From Dichotomicrobium sp964540795 (lineage in GTDB: Bacteria > Pseudomonadota > Alphaproteobacteria > Rhizobiales > Rhodomicrobiaceae), in NCBI GenBank assembly GCA_964540795.1, contig CAZINX010000009.1, positions 39,713-103,712 on the forward strand: 64,000 nucleotides of DNA. Direction: 5' to 3'. Of this stretch, positions 44,450 through 53,019 are shown piece by piece. Under the pieces are notes generated by a model, which saw only the letters and a program-made list of their open reading frames with translations, had not been told where the DNA came from and searched no databases. Each line of letters opens with the position of its first letter. Position 1 is the first letter of the stretch. The translations under genes were made by a program, and so were the position numbers.

Positions 44450-46429
44450 TTAGCCCGCCTCGCGCATCCGCATGTACCACTCCACGAGGCGGCGAACCTG
44501 CGGTTCGGTGTAGCCGCGTTCCGTCATGCGCTCGACGAACGCCTCGTGCTTCTCCGCGCTTTCCTTGTCCTGCTTGCTTCCGAAGGTGATGACCGGCAGC
44601 AACTCCTCGATCTGCGAGAACATGCGCTGCTCGATCACCTCCCGGATTTTCTCATAGGACGTCCAGCGCGGGTTGCGGCCCTCGTTATGGGCGCGCTGGC
44701 GCAGGGCGTACTTCACCACCTCGTTGCGGAAATCCTTCGGATTGCGGATGCCCGCCGGCTTCTCGGTCTTCTGAAGCTCGCGATCGAGGATATCCAGGTC
44801 GAAGATCTGGCCCGTGTCCGGGTCCTTGTAGTCCTTGCCCTCGACCCAGGCGTCCGCGTAGGCGATGTAACGGTCGAACAGGTTCTGGCCGTACTCCTCG
44901 TAGGATTCGAGATACGCCTTCTGGATTTCCTTGCCGATGTAGTCGGCGTAGCGCGGCGCCAGCTCGTCCTTGATGAAAGCGATGTAGCGTTGCTCCGTCT
45001 CCCGGTCGAGCTGCTCGCGGCGGATCGCCTGCTCCAGGATGTACATCAGATGCACCGGATCGGCCGCGACCTCGGCGGTGTCGAAGTTGAATGTCTCCGA
45101 CAGCACCTTGTAGGCGAAGCGCGTGGACATGCCGTCCATGCCTTCATCCACGCCCGCGGCGTCGCGGTACTCCTGCACAGTCTTGGCGTGGGGGTCGCTG
45201 CCCTTCAGATCCTGTCCGTTGTAGACGAGCATCTTCGCATACAGCGAGGAATTCTCGTGCGGCTTCAGCCGGGTCAGCACCGAGAACCGCGCCATCATCT
45301 CCAGCGTGTCGGGCGCGCAGGGCGCTTCCGACAGTTCGGACTGCGCAAGCAGCTTCTGGTAGATCATCGCCTCTTCGTCCACGCGCAGGCAGTACGGCAC
45401 GCGGATGAGGCTGATGCGGTCAAGGAAAGCCTCGTTGTTGCGGTTGGCCTTGAAGCTGCGCCACTCCGACTCGTTGGAGTGCGCGATGATGATGCCCTGA
45501 TACGGCATGGCGCCGAGGTTCTCGGAGCCGACATAGTTGCGCTCCTGCGTGGCTGTCAGCAGCGGGTGGAGCATCTTCTGCGGCGCCTTGAACATCTCGA
45601 CAAATTCGAGCAGGCCCTGCGTCGTCAGGTTCAGCGCGCCCGAGTAGGAGTAGGCGTCCGGGTCGTCCTGGCTGAAGAACTCCAGCTTGCGGATGTCCGG
45701 GTGGCCGACCAGCGTGGAGATGTCCTGGTTGTTCTCGTCGCCAGGCTCCGCCTTGGCCACGCCGATCTGGCGCAGCTTGGACGGGTGCATCTGCACGACG
45801 GTGAACTTCGAGATGTCCCCCTCGAACTCGTCAAGCCGCTTCAGCGCCCAGGCCGAACACATGCCCGGCAGGCGGCGCTGCGGGATGCCGTAATCGCGTT
45901 CAAGCGCGGGGCCGTCCTTTTCAGGATCGAACAGCCCCAGCGGGCTTTCGTAGATCGGACTGACCTGGTCGCCGGCCTTGAGCACATAGATCGGCTCGGT
46001 TTCCATCAACTTCTTCATGCGCTCGGCAAGCGACGATTTGCCGCCGCCAACCGGGCCGAGCAGGTAGAGGATCTGCTTGCGCTCTTCGAGACCCTGCGCG
46101 GCGTGCCGCAGAAACGCCACCACCCGCTCGATTGTCTCTTCCAGCCCATAGAAGTCGTCGAAGGCCGGGTAACGCCGGACTGTCCGGTTCTGGAAAATGC
46201 GGCCCAGCCGATCGTCGCGCGACGTGTCGACGATTTCCGGCTCGCCGATAGCGGCGAGCAGCCGTTCGGCCGCGCTTGCATACATTTTCGGATCGTCCCG
46301 GCAGGCATTAAGATACTCCTGCAGAGACATCTCGGAGACCCGCCGATCAGCGTAGCGCCCACGGAATTCTTCGAGGATCGTTTCTTTGCTCATGCCTTTA
46401 AGTTCGCCCAAGCTGTCACCGTGACTCAT
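44450..46429 (-). CDS. prkA: PrkA family serine protein kinase (YeaG-like)
   Basis: The 659-residue protein has an N-terminal AAA-type ATPase part with the P-loop LGPVGGGKSS at residues 124-133. It continues with GIPQRRLPGMCS and EFFSQDDPDAYSYSGALNLTTQGLLEFVEMFKA. A C-terminal kinase-like domain contains LDILDRELQKTEKPAGIRNPKDFRNEVVKY. PrkA-type proteins phosphorylate targets in stress adaptation and sporulation, and in E. coli YeaG acts with YeaH. It heads the operon. The long 1-kb region upstream should hold its promoter. Confidence 0.93.
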   Translation of the reverse strand: MSHGDSLGELKGMSKETILEEFRGRYADRRVSEMSLQEYLNACRDDPKMYASAAERLLAAIGEPEIVDTSRDDRLGRIFQNRTVRRYPAFDDFYGLEETIERVVAFLRHAAQGLEERKQILYLLGPVGGGKSSLAERMKKLMETEPIYVLKAGDQVSPIYESPLGLFDPEKDGPALERDYGIPQRRLPGMCSAWALKRLDEFEGDISKFTVVQMHPSKLRQIGVAKAEPGDENNQDISTLVGHPDIRKLEFFSQDDPDAYSYSGALNLTTQGLLEFVEMFKAPQKMLHPLLTATQERNYVGSENLGAMPYQGIIIAHSNESEWRSFKANRNNEAFLDRISLIRVPYCLRVDEEAMIYQKLLAQSELSEAPCAPDTLEMMARFSVLTRLKPHENSSLYAKMLVYNGQDLKGSDPHAKTVQEYRDAAGVDEGMDGMSTRFAYKVLSETFNFDTAEVAADPVHLMYILEQAIRREQLDRETEQRYIAFIKDELAPRYADYIGKEIQKAYLESYEEYGQNLFDRYIAYADAWVEGKDYKDPDTGQIFDLDILDRELQKTEKPAGIRNPKDFRNEVVKYALRQRAHNEGRNPRWTSYEKIREVIEQRMFSQIEELLPVITFGSKQDKESAEKHEAFVERMTERGYTEPQVRRLVEWYMRMREAG

Positions 46430-47427
46430 GTTCGCCCATGACCTTAACCCCAGCCCTCAGCTACATCGTGACTGAAAAATCGAAGGCAACGGGTTGATTT
46501 CGCCAAAAAAACGCACAGCGCCGGCATTTTTTCGGAGCACCGCTAAACGGTTCGCTCCCAGATCCATTCGCGCCAATGCCGAAATGCGGACCATGCCTGC
46601 CGTGTGATGCAGTGCCGCAACAGTTTGCCTGCCGCGGTCGCCAGAACCGTTGACTGCGGCGATCGGCCCCGCTAATGCACCCTCTGCGTGGGTCTTGCAG
46701 CGCTGTGTTGTCGCGCCGCGCCCACGTCGAGTCCGATGTCCAAGAGCGGCTCACCGAAGCTCGCTTGCGCAATCTGTCGTCGTGTCCGCGCCTGCTTCGC
46801 GCGAAAGCGCCTTGCCTGGTCAACCGTCCGGCTTACGGCCCTTGCGCGGCGCAAGCAGCCCGGGAGTACATGCCAACCGGTGCATCGTTGCTGATCCGTT
46901 CGCCGGCTTGGACTCATTGGCTTTTCGCTTGCCTCCCCGACCGTTGCGGTTTTCAGGGAGCAGCCCCGTTATGCTCTTTTTTATGCTACACCAGCATCTC
47001 ATCGCCAGCAACGCCGATCAACACCTTCACAGCCGCGTCTTTCGTAGGGGCAGGCGGCAAGCGCGTGTGCAGCAGCCACATTGACACGGCGATAACCGCG
47101 TGGCGATCGGGGGCGTTTCGTTTTTGGCCAGCGTGGGGCGTCCGTAATCGATGCGGTGCACATTGACGGCTCCGCGGCGGCTCTCCATATCCGGCGCAAT
47201 GCCGGCGAACGGCGTCCCCGAGAGGCAGCCAACGGCGGATCCCAAGGTTAGCTCTCAGTTTGCGCCGGATCAGCAAGTGGCTTATAAGCGAGCCGAGACG
47301 TAAAGCGAGATGTTCGCGGTTATGGACTTCCCCACAATCGAGCCGGGTAGGCGATCCCGATCAGTTGTTTCGCCTGATCGCGATGCGCGACCCTTCAGTC
47401 ATCTGAGACGTACAAAGGATCATCACC
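46430..47427. other. 1-kb non-coding region, possible transposase remnant
   Basis: This lies between divergent prkA and hflK. Open frames here are short, out of phase with each other and lack ribosome sites. On the minus strand near 46986-47240, two frames give GTPFAGIAPDMESRRGAVNVHRI and KDAAVKVLIGVAGDEMLV. They recall the C-terminal part of IS110-type transposases but are broken by frame changes. This reading is tentative. Promoters of prkA and hflK must also lie here. Confidence 0.3.
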
Positions 47428-48549
47428 ATGCCTTGGAGTAGTCAGAACGGCGGAGGCTGGAGAGGCGGCAGCGGCGGCCCCTGGGGACAGGGCCCGTCGG
47501 GCGGCGGCAACCAGGGTCCCGACCTCGAACAGATTCTCAAGCAGGGCCAGGACCGTCTGAAGAAGGCCATGCCGGGCGGTGGCGGCGGCCTCGGCGGCGG
47601 CGTCATCGCGCTGATCGCATTGGCCGTGCTGGCCATTGTCGGCTGGCAGGGCTTCACCACGCGTGTCCAGCCGGACGAGGTCGGCGTCGTGCTGCGTTTC
47701 GGCGAATTTGATCGCCAGTTGCCGCCGGGCCTGAACTTCAGGCTCCCTTATCCGGTCGAGACCGTCTACAAGCCGAAGGTCACGCGCGTGAATCGCCAGG
47801 CGATCGGTTTTCGCGGAGAAGTTGACGATGTGACCACCAGCGTTGCCCGCGAGGTTCCCGAGGAAAGCCTGATGCTGACCGGCGACGAGAATATTATCGA
47901 TATCAACGCGGTGATTTTCTGGCGGATCAACAACGCGGAAGATTATCTGTTCAACATCCAGCGGCCCGAGCAGACCGTGAAAGATGTCGCAGAGAGCGCA
48001 CTGCGCGAAGTCGCGGGCGAGAGCCGGCTGCAACCGCTGCTGACGCGCTCGCGCCAGGAAACGGAAACGGCTGTTCAGGGACTGATGCAGGAAACGCTTG
48101 ATGAGTATGAGGCTGGCATCCTCGTCACGCAGGTGCAGCTTCAGAAGGTGGACCCGCCGGCGCAGGTGATCGACGCTTTCCGCGATGTCCAGGCCGCGCG
48201 CGCTGACGAGGAGCGCATCCAGAACGAGGCCTCGGCCTACGCGAACACGGTCGTGCCGGAAGCGCGCGGTGAAGCTGCCCGGATCCTCGAAGCCGCGCAA
48301 GCCTATAAGGCGCAGACGGTTGCCGATGCAGAAGGTCAGGCGCAGCGGTTCATCAACATCCACGAGCAGTATGCCATCGCGCCGGAGGTGACGCGCCGGC
48401 GCATGTTCCTGGAGACGATGGAACGCATTTTCGCGGGCACCGACAAGATCATCATCGACGAAGCCAGGGCCGGACAGGGCGTGGTGCCCTACCTTCCGCT
48501 CAACGAGCTTCAGAAACAGCAGGGCCGGACGCAGGGAGCCAGCCAATGA
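47428..48549 (+). CDS. hflK: FtsH protease activity modulator HflK
   Basis: HflK forms, with HflC, the membrane cage around FtsH. The 373-residue protein starts with a glycine-rich region (about 5-55), a membrane helix at about 63-80, then the SPFH/band-7 domain with QPDEVGVVLRFGEFDRQLPPGLN and a helical C-terminal part rich in A, E and R (about 240-330). The ATG at 47428 matches the family start MPWSSQNGGG. It overlaps hflC by four bases (ATGA). Confidence 0.95.
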   Translation: MPWSSQNGGGWRGGSGGPWGQGPSGGGNQGPDLEQILKQGQDRLKKAMPGGGGGLGGGVIALIALAVLAIVGWQGFTTRVQPDEVGVVLRFGEFDRQLPPGLNFRLPYPVETVYKPKVTRVNRQAIGFRGEVDDVTTSVAREVPEESLMLTGDENIIDINAVIFWRINNAEDYLFNIQRPEQTVKDVAESALREVAGESRLQPLLTRSRQETETAVQGLMQETLDEYEAGILVTQVQLQKVDPPAQVIDAFRDVQAARADEERIQNEASAYANTVVPEARGEAARILEAAQAYKAQTVADAEGQAQRFINIHEQYAIAPEVTRRRMFLETMERIFAGTDKIIIDEARAGQGVVPYLPLNELQKQQGRTQGASQ

Positions 48550-49532
48550 GAAGCGCGCTTTTCGCCGTAGTCGTCATCGTGCTTGCCCTGGGCGCATTCG
48601 CCGCCTACTCGGCAGCATTCATCGTTTCGCAGACCGAGCAGGCGCTTGTGCTCCAGTTCGGCAAACCCCAACGGGTGATCAAGGAACCGGGGCTATACTT
48701 CAAGTACCCGCTCGTGCAGACCGCCACGATCTATGACAAACGCATCCTCGCGCTCGACAGCAAGCCGCAGGAAGTGATCGCGGCAGACCAGAAGCGATTG
48801 GTTGTGGACGCCTTCGCGCGGTTCCGCATCACCGATCCGCTGCTGTTCTATCAGGCCGTGACCAACGAGCAGGTGGCGCGCTCCCGCCTGAGTTCGAGCA
48901 TGGAGGCCTCGCTTCGCCGGGTCATCGGTTCAGCCGGCTTCGAAGCCATCGTCCGCGATGAACGCGCGGACATGATGCGGCGTATTGCCCAGGACGTGAA
49001 CGCGCAGGCCCGGGAGTTCGGCATCGATATCGTGGATGTGCGCCTGAAGCGCGTCGACCTGCCGCAGGCCAACAGCGAGGCGGTCTTCGCCAGGATGCAG
49101 ACCGAGCGTCAGCAGGAAGCCGCCGAGATCCGCGCACGCGGCCGCGAGGCGGGCCAGCGCATCCGCGCTGAAGCCGACCGGGAAGCGACGATCATCAAGG
49201 CCGAAGCCGAACGCGACTCGCAAATCCTGCGCGGTGAAGGCGATGCCGAGCGCAACAAGATCTTCGCCAATGCGTTCACGCGAGACGAGGACTTCTTCGC
49301 GTTCTATCGCTCGATGCAGGCCTACGAGCGGGGCATCAAGGCCGACGACACCCGCCTGGTGCTGTCCCCGAGTTCGCCATTCTTCAACTACTTCTCCGGC
49401 CCCTACGGCACGGCCGGCGCCGACCAGCAGACTGCCGGGTCCGATGAGCCGGGGCCCGCGCCTGCGGGCGGGGTCGAGGCCAGGGAAGGCGAACAGATCG
49501 CGCCCGGTCCGCGGGCCGAAGTTCGGCGTTAA
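48546..49532 (+). CDS. hflC: protease modulator HflC
   Basis: The 328-residue partner of HflK has one N-terminal membrane helix (about 4-22), then SPFH-domain motifs SQTEQALVLQFGKPQRV, PGLYFKYPLVQ and DKRILALDSKPQEVIAADQKRL. A charged helical region (REAGQRIRAEADREATIIKAEAERDS) carries the coiled coil, and a Pro/Gly-rich tail follows. It is cotranscribed with hflK and the DUF2065 gene. Confidence 0.95.
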   Translation: MRSALFAVVVIVLALGAFAAYSAAFIVSQTEQALVLQFGKPQRVIKEPGLYFKYPLVQTATIYDKRILALDSKPQEVIAADQKRLVVDAFARFRITDPLLFYQAVTNEQVARSRLSSSMEASLRRVIGSAGFEAIVRDERADMMRRIAQDVNAQAREFGIDIVDVRLKRVDLPQANSEAVFARMQTERQQEAAEIRARGREAGQRIRAEADREATIIKAEAERDSQILRGEGDAERNKIFANAFTRDEDFFAFYRSMQAYERGIKADDTRLVLSPSSPFFNYFSGPYGTAGADQQTAGSDEPGPAPAGGVEAREGEQIAPGPRAEVRR

Positions 49533-49544
49533 GCCGCATCCGCT

Positions 49545-49730
49545 ATGAGCGACCTGCTGGTCGGGCTTGGGCTTGTGCTGGTTATCGAGGGCCTCTTGTG
49601 GGCCCTCGCGCCGCGTATGGGCGCCCGACTGCTGGAAATGATGGCGCAGACTCCTGAAAGCACCGTTCGCACGGCTGGCGCGACCGCCGTCGCGATCGGT
49701 GTTTTCATCGTCTGGCTGGTGCGCGGATAG
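49545..49730 (+). CDS. DUF2065 small membrane protein
   Basis: The 61-residue protein has two hydrophobic helices (about 3-20 and 43-59) joined by a short polar loop with PRMGARLLEMMAQTPE, the DUF2065 layout. Homologues sit next to hflC in many proteobacteria, which suggests a link to FtsH complexes. No function has been shown. The gap to hflC is 12 bases. Confidence 0.85.
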   Translation: MSDLLVGLGLVLVIEGLLWALAPRMGARLLEMMAQTPESTVRTAGATAVAIGVFIVWLVRG

Positions 49731-49889
49731 CGCAGCCGCGATCAAACGGCGCGCGGCCTTCCGCTCACAGCAAATTCCTTCGCAGCGCCGTCACCGTCTG
49801 CTAGATTTCAAGATGTCTTTCTTGAAGTCTTGGCGAACATCGGCGCGATGGTCTGCCGTCCCCGGCCAGCAGCATTCGGACAGCACCTC

Positions 49890-51353
49890 ATGATCCATTC
49901 CCGTACTTCATCGGCGAGCGCCGGTGCACTGCGCGCCTTTTCTGCGAAAAGCGCCGCCGCCGTCCTGCTGGCAGCCGCGATCTGGGTTGGAATGGCCGCT
50001 CCGGCGCTCGCGCGCGGCCCGGCTCCCGTCTCCGACCTCGCCAAGGAGTTGCAGGGCGCGGTGGTCAATATCTCGACCACGCAGCTTCTGTCCGACGGCC
50101 CTTCGGTGCCGACGCCGCGCGCGCCCGAAGGCTCGCCCTTCGACGATCTGTTCGAGGACTTCCTCAACGATCGCGGGCAGGCGCGGCGGATCAATTCGCT
50201 CGGCTCGGGCTTCGTCATCGACCCCTCGGGCCTGATCGTCACGAACAACCATGTCATCGAGAACGCCGATGAGATCATCATCAACTTCTCCGATGGCTCG
50301 AAGCTGACCGTTGCCGAAGTCATCGGCACGGATGACAAGACCGACCTCGCGCTGCTGCGCGTCGAGCCGGACGAGCCCTTGCAAGCGGTCCCGTTCGGCG
50401 ATTCAACGCTGATGGAGGTCGGCGACTGGGTCATGGCGATAGGCAACCCGTTCGGGCTGGGGGGCTCGGTCTCGCTCGGCATCGTCTCGGCGGTCAAGCG
50501 CGATATCAACGCCGGTCCCTACGATGCCTTCATCCAGACCGACGCGGCCATCAATCGGGGCAATTCCGGCGGTCCGCTGTTCAACATGGACGGCGAGGTC
50601 GTGGGCGTGAACACGGCAATCATCTCGCCCACAGGCGGCTCGATCGGCATCGGCTTTGCCCTGCCCGCAAACACCGCCCAGCGCGTCATCGCCCAGTTGC
50701 GCGAATATGGCGAGACCCGGCGCGGCTGGATCGGCGTGCGCATCCAGGACCTGAACGACGAGATCGCCGATAGCCTCGGCATGGACGACGCCAAGGGCGC
50801 GCTGGTGGCCGCGGTGACGCCTGACGGCCCGGCAGAGGAAGCCGGTATCGAGGTGGGCGACGTGATCGTGCGCTTCGACGACAAGCCGGTCGACACGGTT
50901 CGCCAGCTTCCCCGCGTGGTGGCCGAAACGCCCATCGGCGCGCAAGCGCAGGTCGTGGTGAACCGCCGCGGGGAGCGCGTGACCCTCATGCTGACGGTCG
51001 GGCGGTTGAACGAGGCGGACGAGGAAGCCGCCGTCAAACCGATGGATAACGGCGAGACGCTGCTCGGCCTGTCCCTAAGCGCGCTCACCGACCAACTCCG
51101 CGATGAATACGGGATTGCCGAAGATATCGAGGGCGTCGTCGTCACGGATGTCGCGCCGGGCAGCGGCGCGGCGGAGCGGGGCATTACTCCTGGCTCGGTG
51201 ATCGTGGAAGTCTCGCACAAGCCCGTGCGCACGCCGGACGAGGTCCGCGCGCGCATTGCCGAGCTGGAGGAGCTGGGCCGCGCGACCGCGCTGCTGCTGT
51301 TCGCGGTGGATGCGGACGAAATGAAGTTCGTGGCGCTGCCCCTCGACGAGTAG
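49890..51353 (+). CDS. Do-family periplasmic serine protease (DegP/DegQ type)
   Basis: The 487-residue protein has a signal peptide (about 1-44, cleavage near ALA-RGPA). Its trypsin-like domain carries the triad His121 (IVTNNHVIE), Asp152 (KTDLALLRV) and Ser226 (NRGNSGGP). Two PDZ domains follow, at about 285-370 and 390-480. It degrades or holds misfolded periplasmic proteins. A Do protease beside hflKC is a standard alphaproteobacterial arrangement, linking membrane and periplasmic quality control. An in-frame ATG at 49848 is possible, but the signal peptide fits 49890. Confidence 0.93.
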   Translation: MIHSRTSSASAGALRAFSAKSAAAVLLAAAIWVGMAAPALARGPAPVSDLAKELQGAVVNISTTQLLSDGPSVPTPRAPEGSPFDDLFEDFLNDRGQARRINSLGSGFVIDPSGLIVTNNHVIENADEIIINFSDGSKLTVAEVIGTDDKTDLALLRVEPDEPLQAVPFGDSTLMEVGDWVMAIGNPFGLGGSVSLGIVSAVKRDINAGPYDAFIQTDAAINRGNSGGPLFNMDGEVVGVNTAIISPTGGSIGIGFALPANTAQRVIAQLREYGETRRGWIGVRIQDLNDEIADSLGMDDAKGALVAAVTPDGPAEEAGIEVGDVIVRFDDKPVDTVRQLPRVVAETPIGAQAQVVVNRRGERVTLMLTVGRLNEADEEAAVKPMDNGETLLGLSLSALTDQLRDEYGIAEDIEGVVVTDVAPGSGAAERGITPGSVIVEVSHKPVRTPDEVRARIAELEELGRATALLLFAVDADEMKFVALPLDE

Positions 51354-51365
51354 CGGCCGGGAAAG

Positions 51366-51806
51366 CTAGGGGCGGGCTGCGCGGAACGCTTGAAGCGCCT
51401 GGCTGATGATCCGGTCGTGGTCGAAGGCGAGGGGCGGCAGCGCCGTGATCGGCGACCAACCAGCATCGGCGGCGTCATCGTCAGCGCGCAAGGCCACCTC
51501 GCGCTTGTCGGTCCGCCCCCAGAAAGCCAGCGAGAGCGTCCGGCCGCGCGGGTCGCGGTCGATCGCATCGAAATAGCCGAAAAAGGCCAGCGGCACGCCG
51601 CTCACCCCGGTTTCCTCCTGCAACTCCCGCGCGGCGGCCTCCACCAGCCGCTCCTCGATCCCCACGAATCCGCCGGGCAGCGCCCACCGCCCCTCGAAGG
51701 GCGGTTTGCCCCGCCGGATCAGCAGCACGTCCGGCTTATCGCTGTCCGAAAACAGCGCGACATCCACCGTCACCGCCATGCGCGGATGCTCGTAGCTGTG
51801 AGCCAT
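51366..51806 (-). CDS. NUDIX hydrolase
   Basis: The 146-residue protein has a complete NUDIX box: G at FVGIEERLVEAAARELQEETGV, with RELQEETG as catalytic core (about residues 60-67). The start TVDVALFS and the segment WALPGGFV resemble the ADP-ribose pyrophosphatase/NrtR-like group. The protein lacks the winged-helix domain of NrtR. The substrate is unknown. It converges on the degQ-like gene with a 12-base gap. Confidence 0.88.
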   Translation of the reverse strand: MAHSYEHPRMAVTVDVALFSDSDKPDVLLIRRGKPPFEGRWALPGGFVGIEERLVEAAARELQEETGVSGVPLAFFGYFDAIDRDPRGRTLSLAFWGRTDKREVALRADDDAADAGWSPITALPPLAFDHDRIISQALQAFRAARP

Positions 51807-51814
51807 CCCGCCGG

Positions 51815-52303
51815 TCAGACCGCCTGCGCATTGACGGTCGACCTGGCCAATTCGCTCAGCTTCTCGTCCGTGCTTTTCTCCTCTTCGCAGATCGCGTGCA
51901 GGGTGCCGGCATCTTCCTCATGGCCAAGCCGCTTTGCCCAGCTCGCCAGCGTGCCGTAAACGGCGATCTCGTAATGCCCGATGCGCTGCGCAGAAGAGAT
52001 CAGCCCGGCGTCGCGCAGGTCCGGGTTCTCGATCATGTGCGCCCATTTGTCCGCCTCGCCGATGATGCTCTTCATCGACTGGTCCTGATGCGCGCGCGGA
52101 TCGACGTTGTGGCGTTTCAGGATGCCTTCGAGCTTTTGCACATGCGATTGGGTCTGGCCCAGATGGCCCTCCATCGCGCCCTTGAGCTGCGGGTTGTGCG
52201 CCATATCGGCCATACCGGGCAGGGCCTTGGCCACCTGGTCCTCGGCGGAATAAAGCTCCTGAAGCTCGGCGAGATACATCTGCTGGAAGTCGGTGACGTT
52301 CAT
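51815..52303 (-). CDS. DUF892/YciE-type ferritin-like protein
   Basis: The 162-residue protein is a four-helix ferritin-like bundle. It shows MYLAELQELYSAEDQVAKALPGMA, the family metal-site segment GHLGQTQSHVQKLE, and HYEIAVYGTLASWAKRLGHEEDAG. DUF892 proteins (YciE/YciF) are induced by osmotic and general stress. The ATG at 52303 follows AGGAGA. It diverges from the PfpI-type gene, and both families are stress-related. Confidence 0.88.
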   Translation of the reverse strand: MNVTDFQQMYLAELQELYSAEDQVAKALPGMADMAHNPQLKGAMEGHLGQTQSHVQKLEGILKRHNVDPRAHQDQSMKSIIGEADKWAHMIENPDLRDAGLISSAQRIGHYEIAVYGTLASWAKRLGHEEDAGTLHAICEEEKSTDEKLSELARSTVNAQAV

Positions 52304-52455
52304 GGCTCTCCTCACTGCGTTTCCGGCTGGGCTGCCCGTGGCAACTGCAGTCGCATAACGCGGGATGCGCCTGCGCGGTTCCCGGTGGAACGCAGCAGAG
52401 CGCTCGGGCGTTCTTTGCGCAGAACGTCATCAGAGCAACGCAAAAGGATTCCGTC

Positions 52456-53019
52456 ATGAAGGACCTGACAGGCAAGAACATCGCCATCTTGGCCACCAAT
52501 GGCTTCGAGCAGTCCGAGCTGTTCGTGCCGCTGGACAAGCTGCGCAACGCAGGCGCGCAGGTGCATGTCGTTTCGCCCGAGACGGGCACGATCACGGGCT
52601 GGAACAAGACCAACTGGGGAGAAAGCGTCTCTGTCGACCGGGCGCTCGATGAAGTCGATCAGTCCGAATACGACGCGCTCGTGATCCCGGGCGGCCAGAT
52701 CAACCCGGACATATTGCGCACCAAGCCCAAGGCGGTCGAACTGGTCAAGGCCTTCTACAAGGCGCAGAAGCCGATCGCCGCGATCTGTCACGGCCCGTGG
52801 CTGCTGATCGAGGCCGATATCGTGCACGGGCGCAAGGTGACCTCCTATCACTCCATCAAGACCGACATGCTGAATGCCGGCGCGGACTGGGAGGACTCCG
52901 AAGTCGTGACGGATCAGGGCATCATCACCAGCCGCCATCCCGGCGATCTCGACGCGTTCTGCGACAAGATCGCCGAGGAGGTGCTGGAGGGCAGGCACCC
53001 GCAGCGGGCGGTGGCCTAG
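52456..53019 (+). CDS. PfpI/YhbO-type DJ-1 superfamily protein
   Basis: The 187-residue protein has the DJ-1/PfpI fold: IAILATNGFEQSELFVPLDKLRNAGAQV at the start, DALVIPGGQINPD, and the nucleophile elbow AAICHGPW with the catalytic cysteine near residue 115, followed by a histidine. E. coli YhbO and YajL relatives are described as glyoxal-protecting or deglycase enzymes, and older names are PfpI proteases. It overlaps the end of the convergent HlyD-type gene by four bases. Confidence 0.9.
   Translation: MKDLTGKNIAILATNGFEQSELFVPLDKLRNAGAQVHVVSPETGTITGWNKTNWGESVSVDRALDEVDQSEYDALVIPGGQINPDILRTKPKAVELVKAFYKAQKPIAAICHGPWLLIEADIVHGRKVTSYHSIKTDMLNAGADWEDSEVVTDQGIITSRHPGDLDAFCDKIAEEVLEGRHPQRAVA

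Noticed and set aside
41291..46441. Long plus-strand frames opposite spoVR, yeaH and prkA
   Set aside because: The minus-strand genes match known families over their full length.
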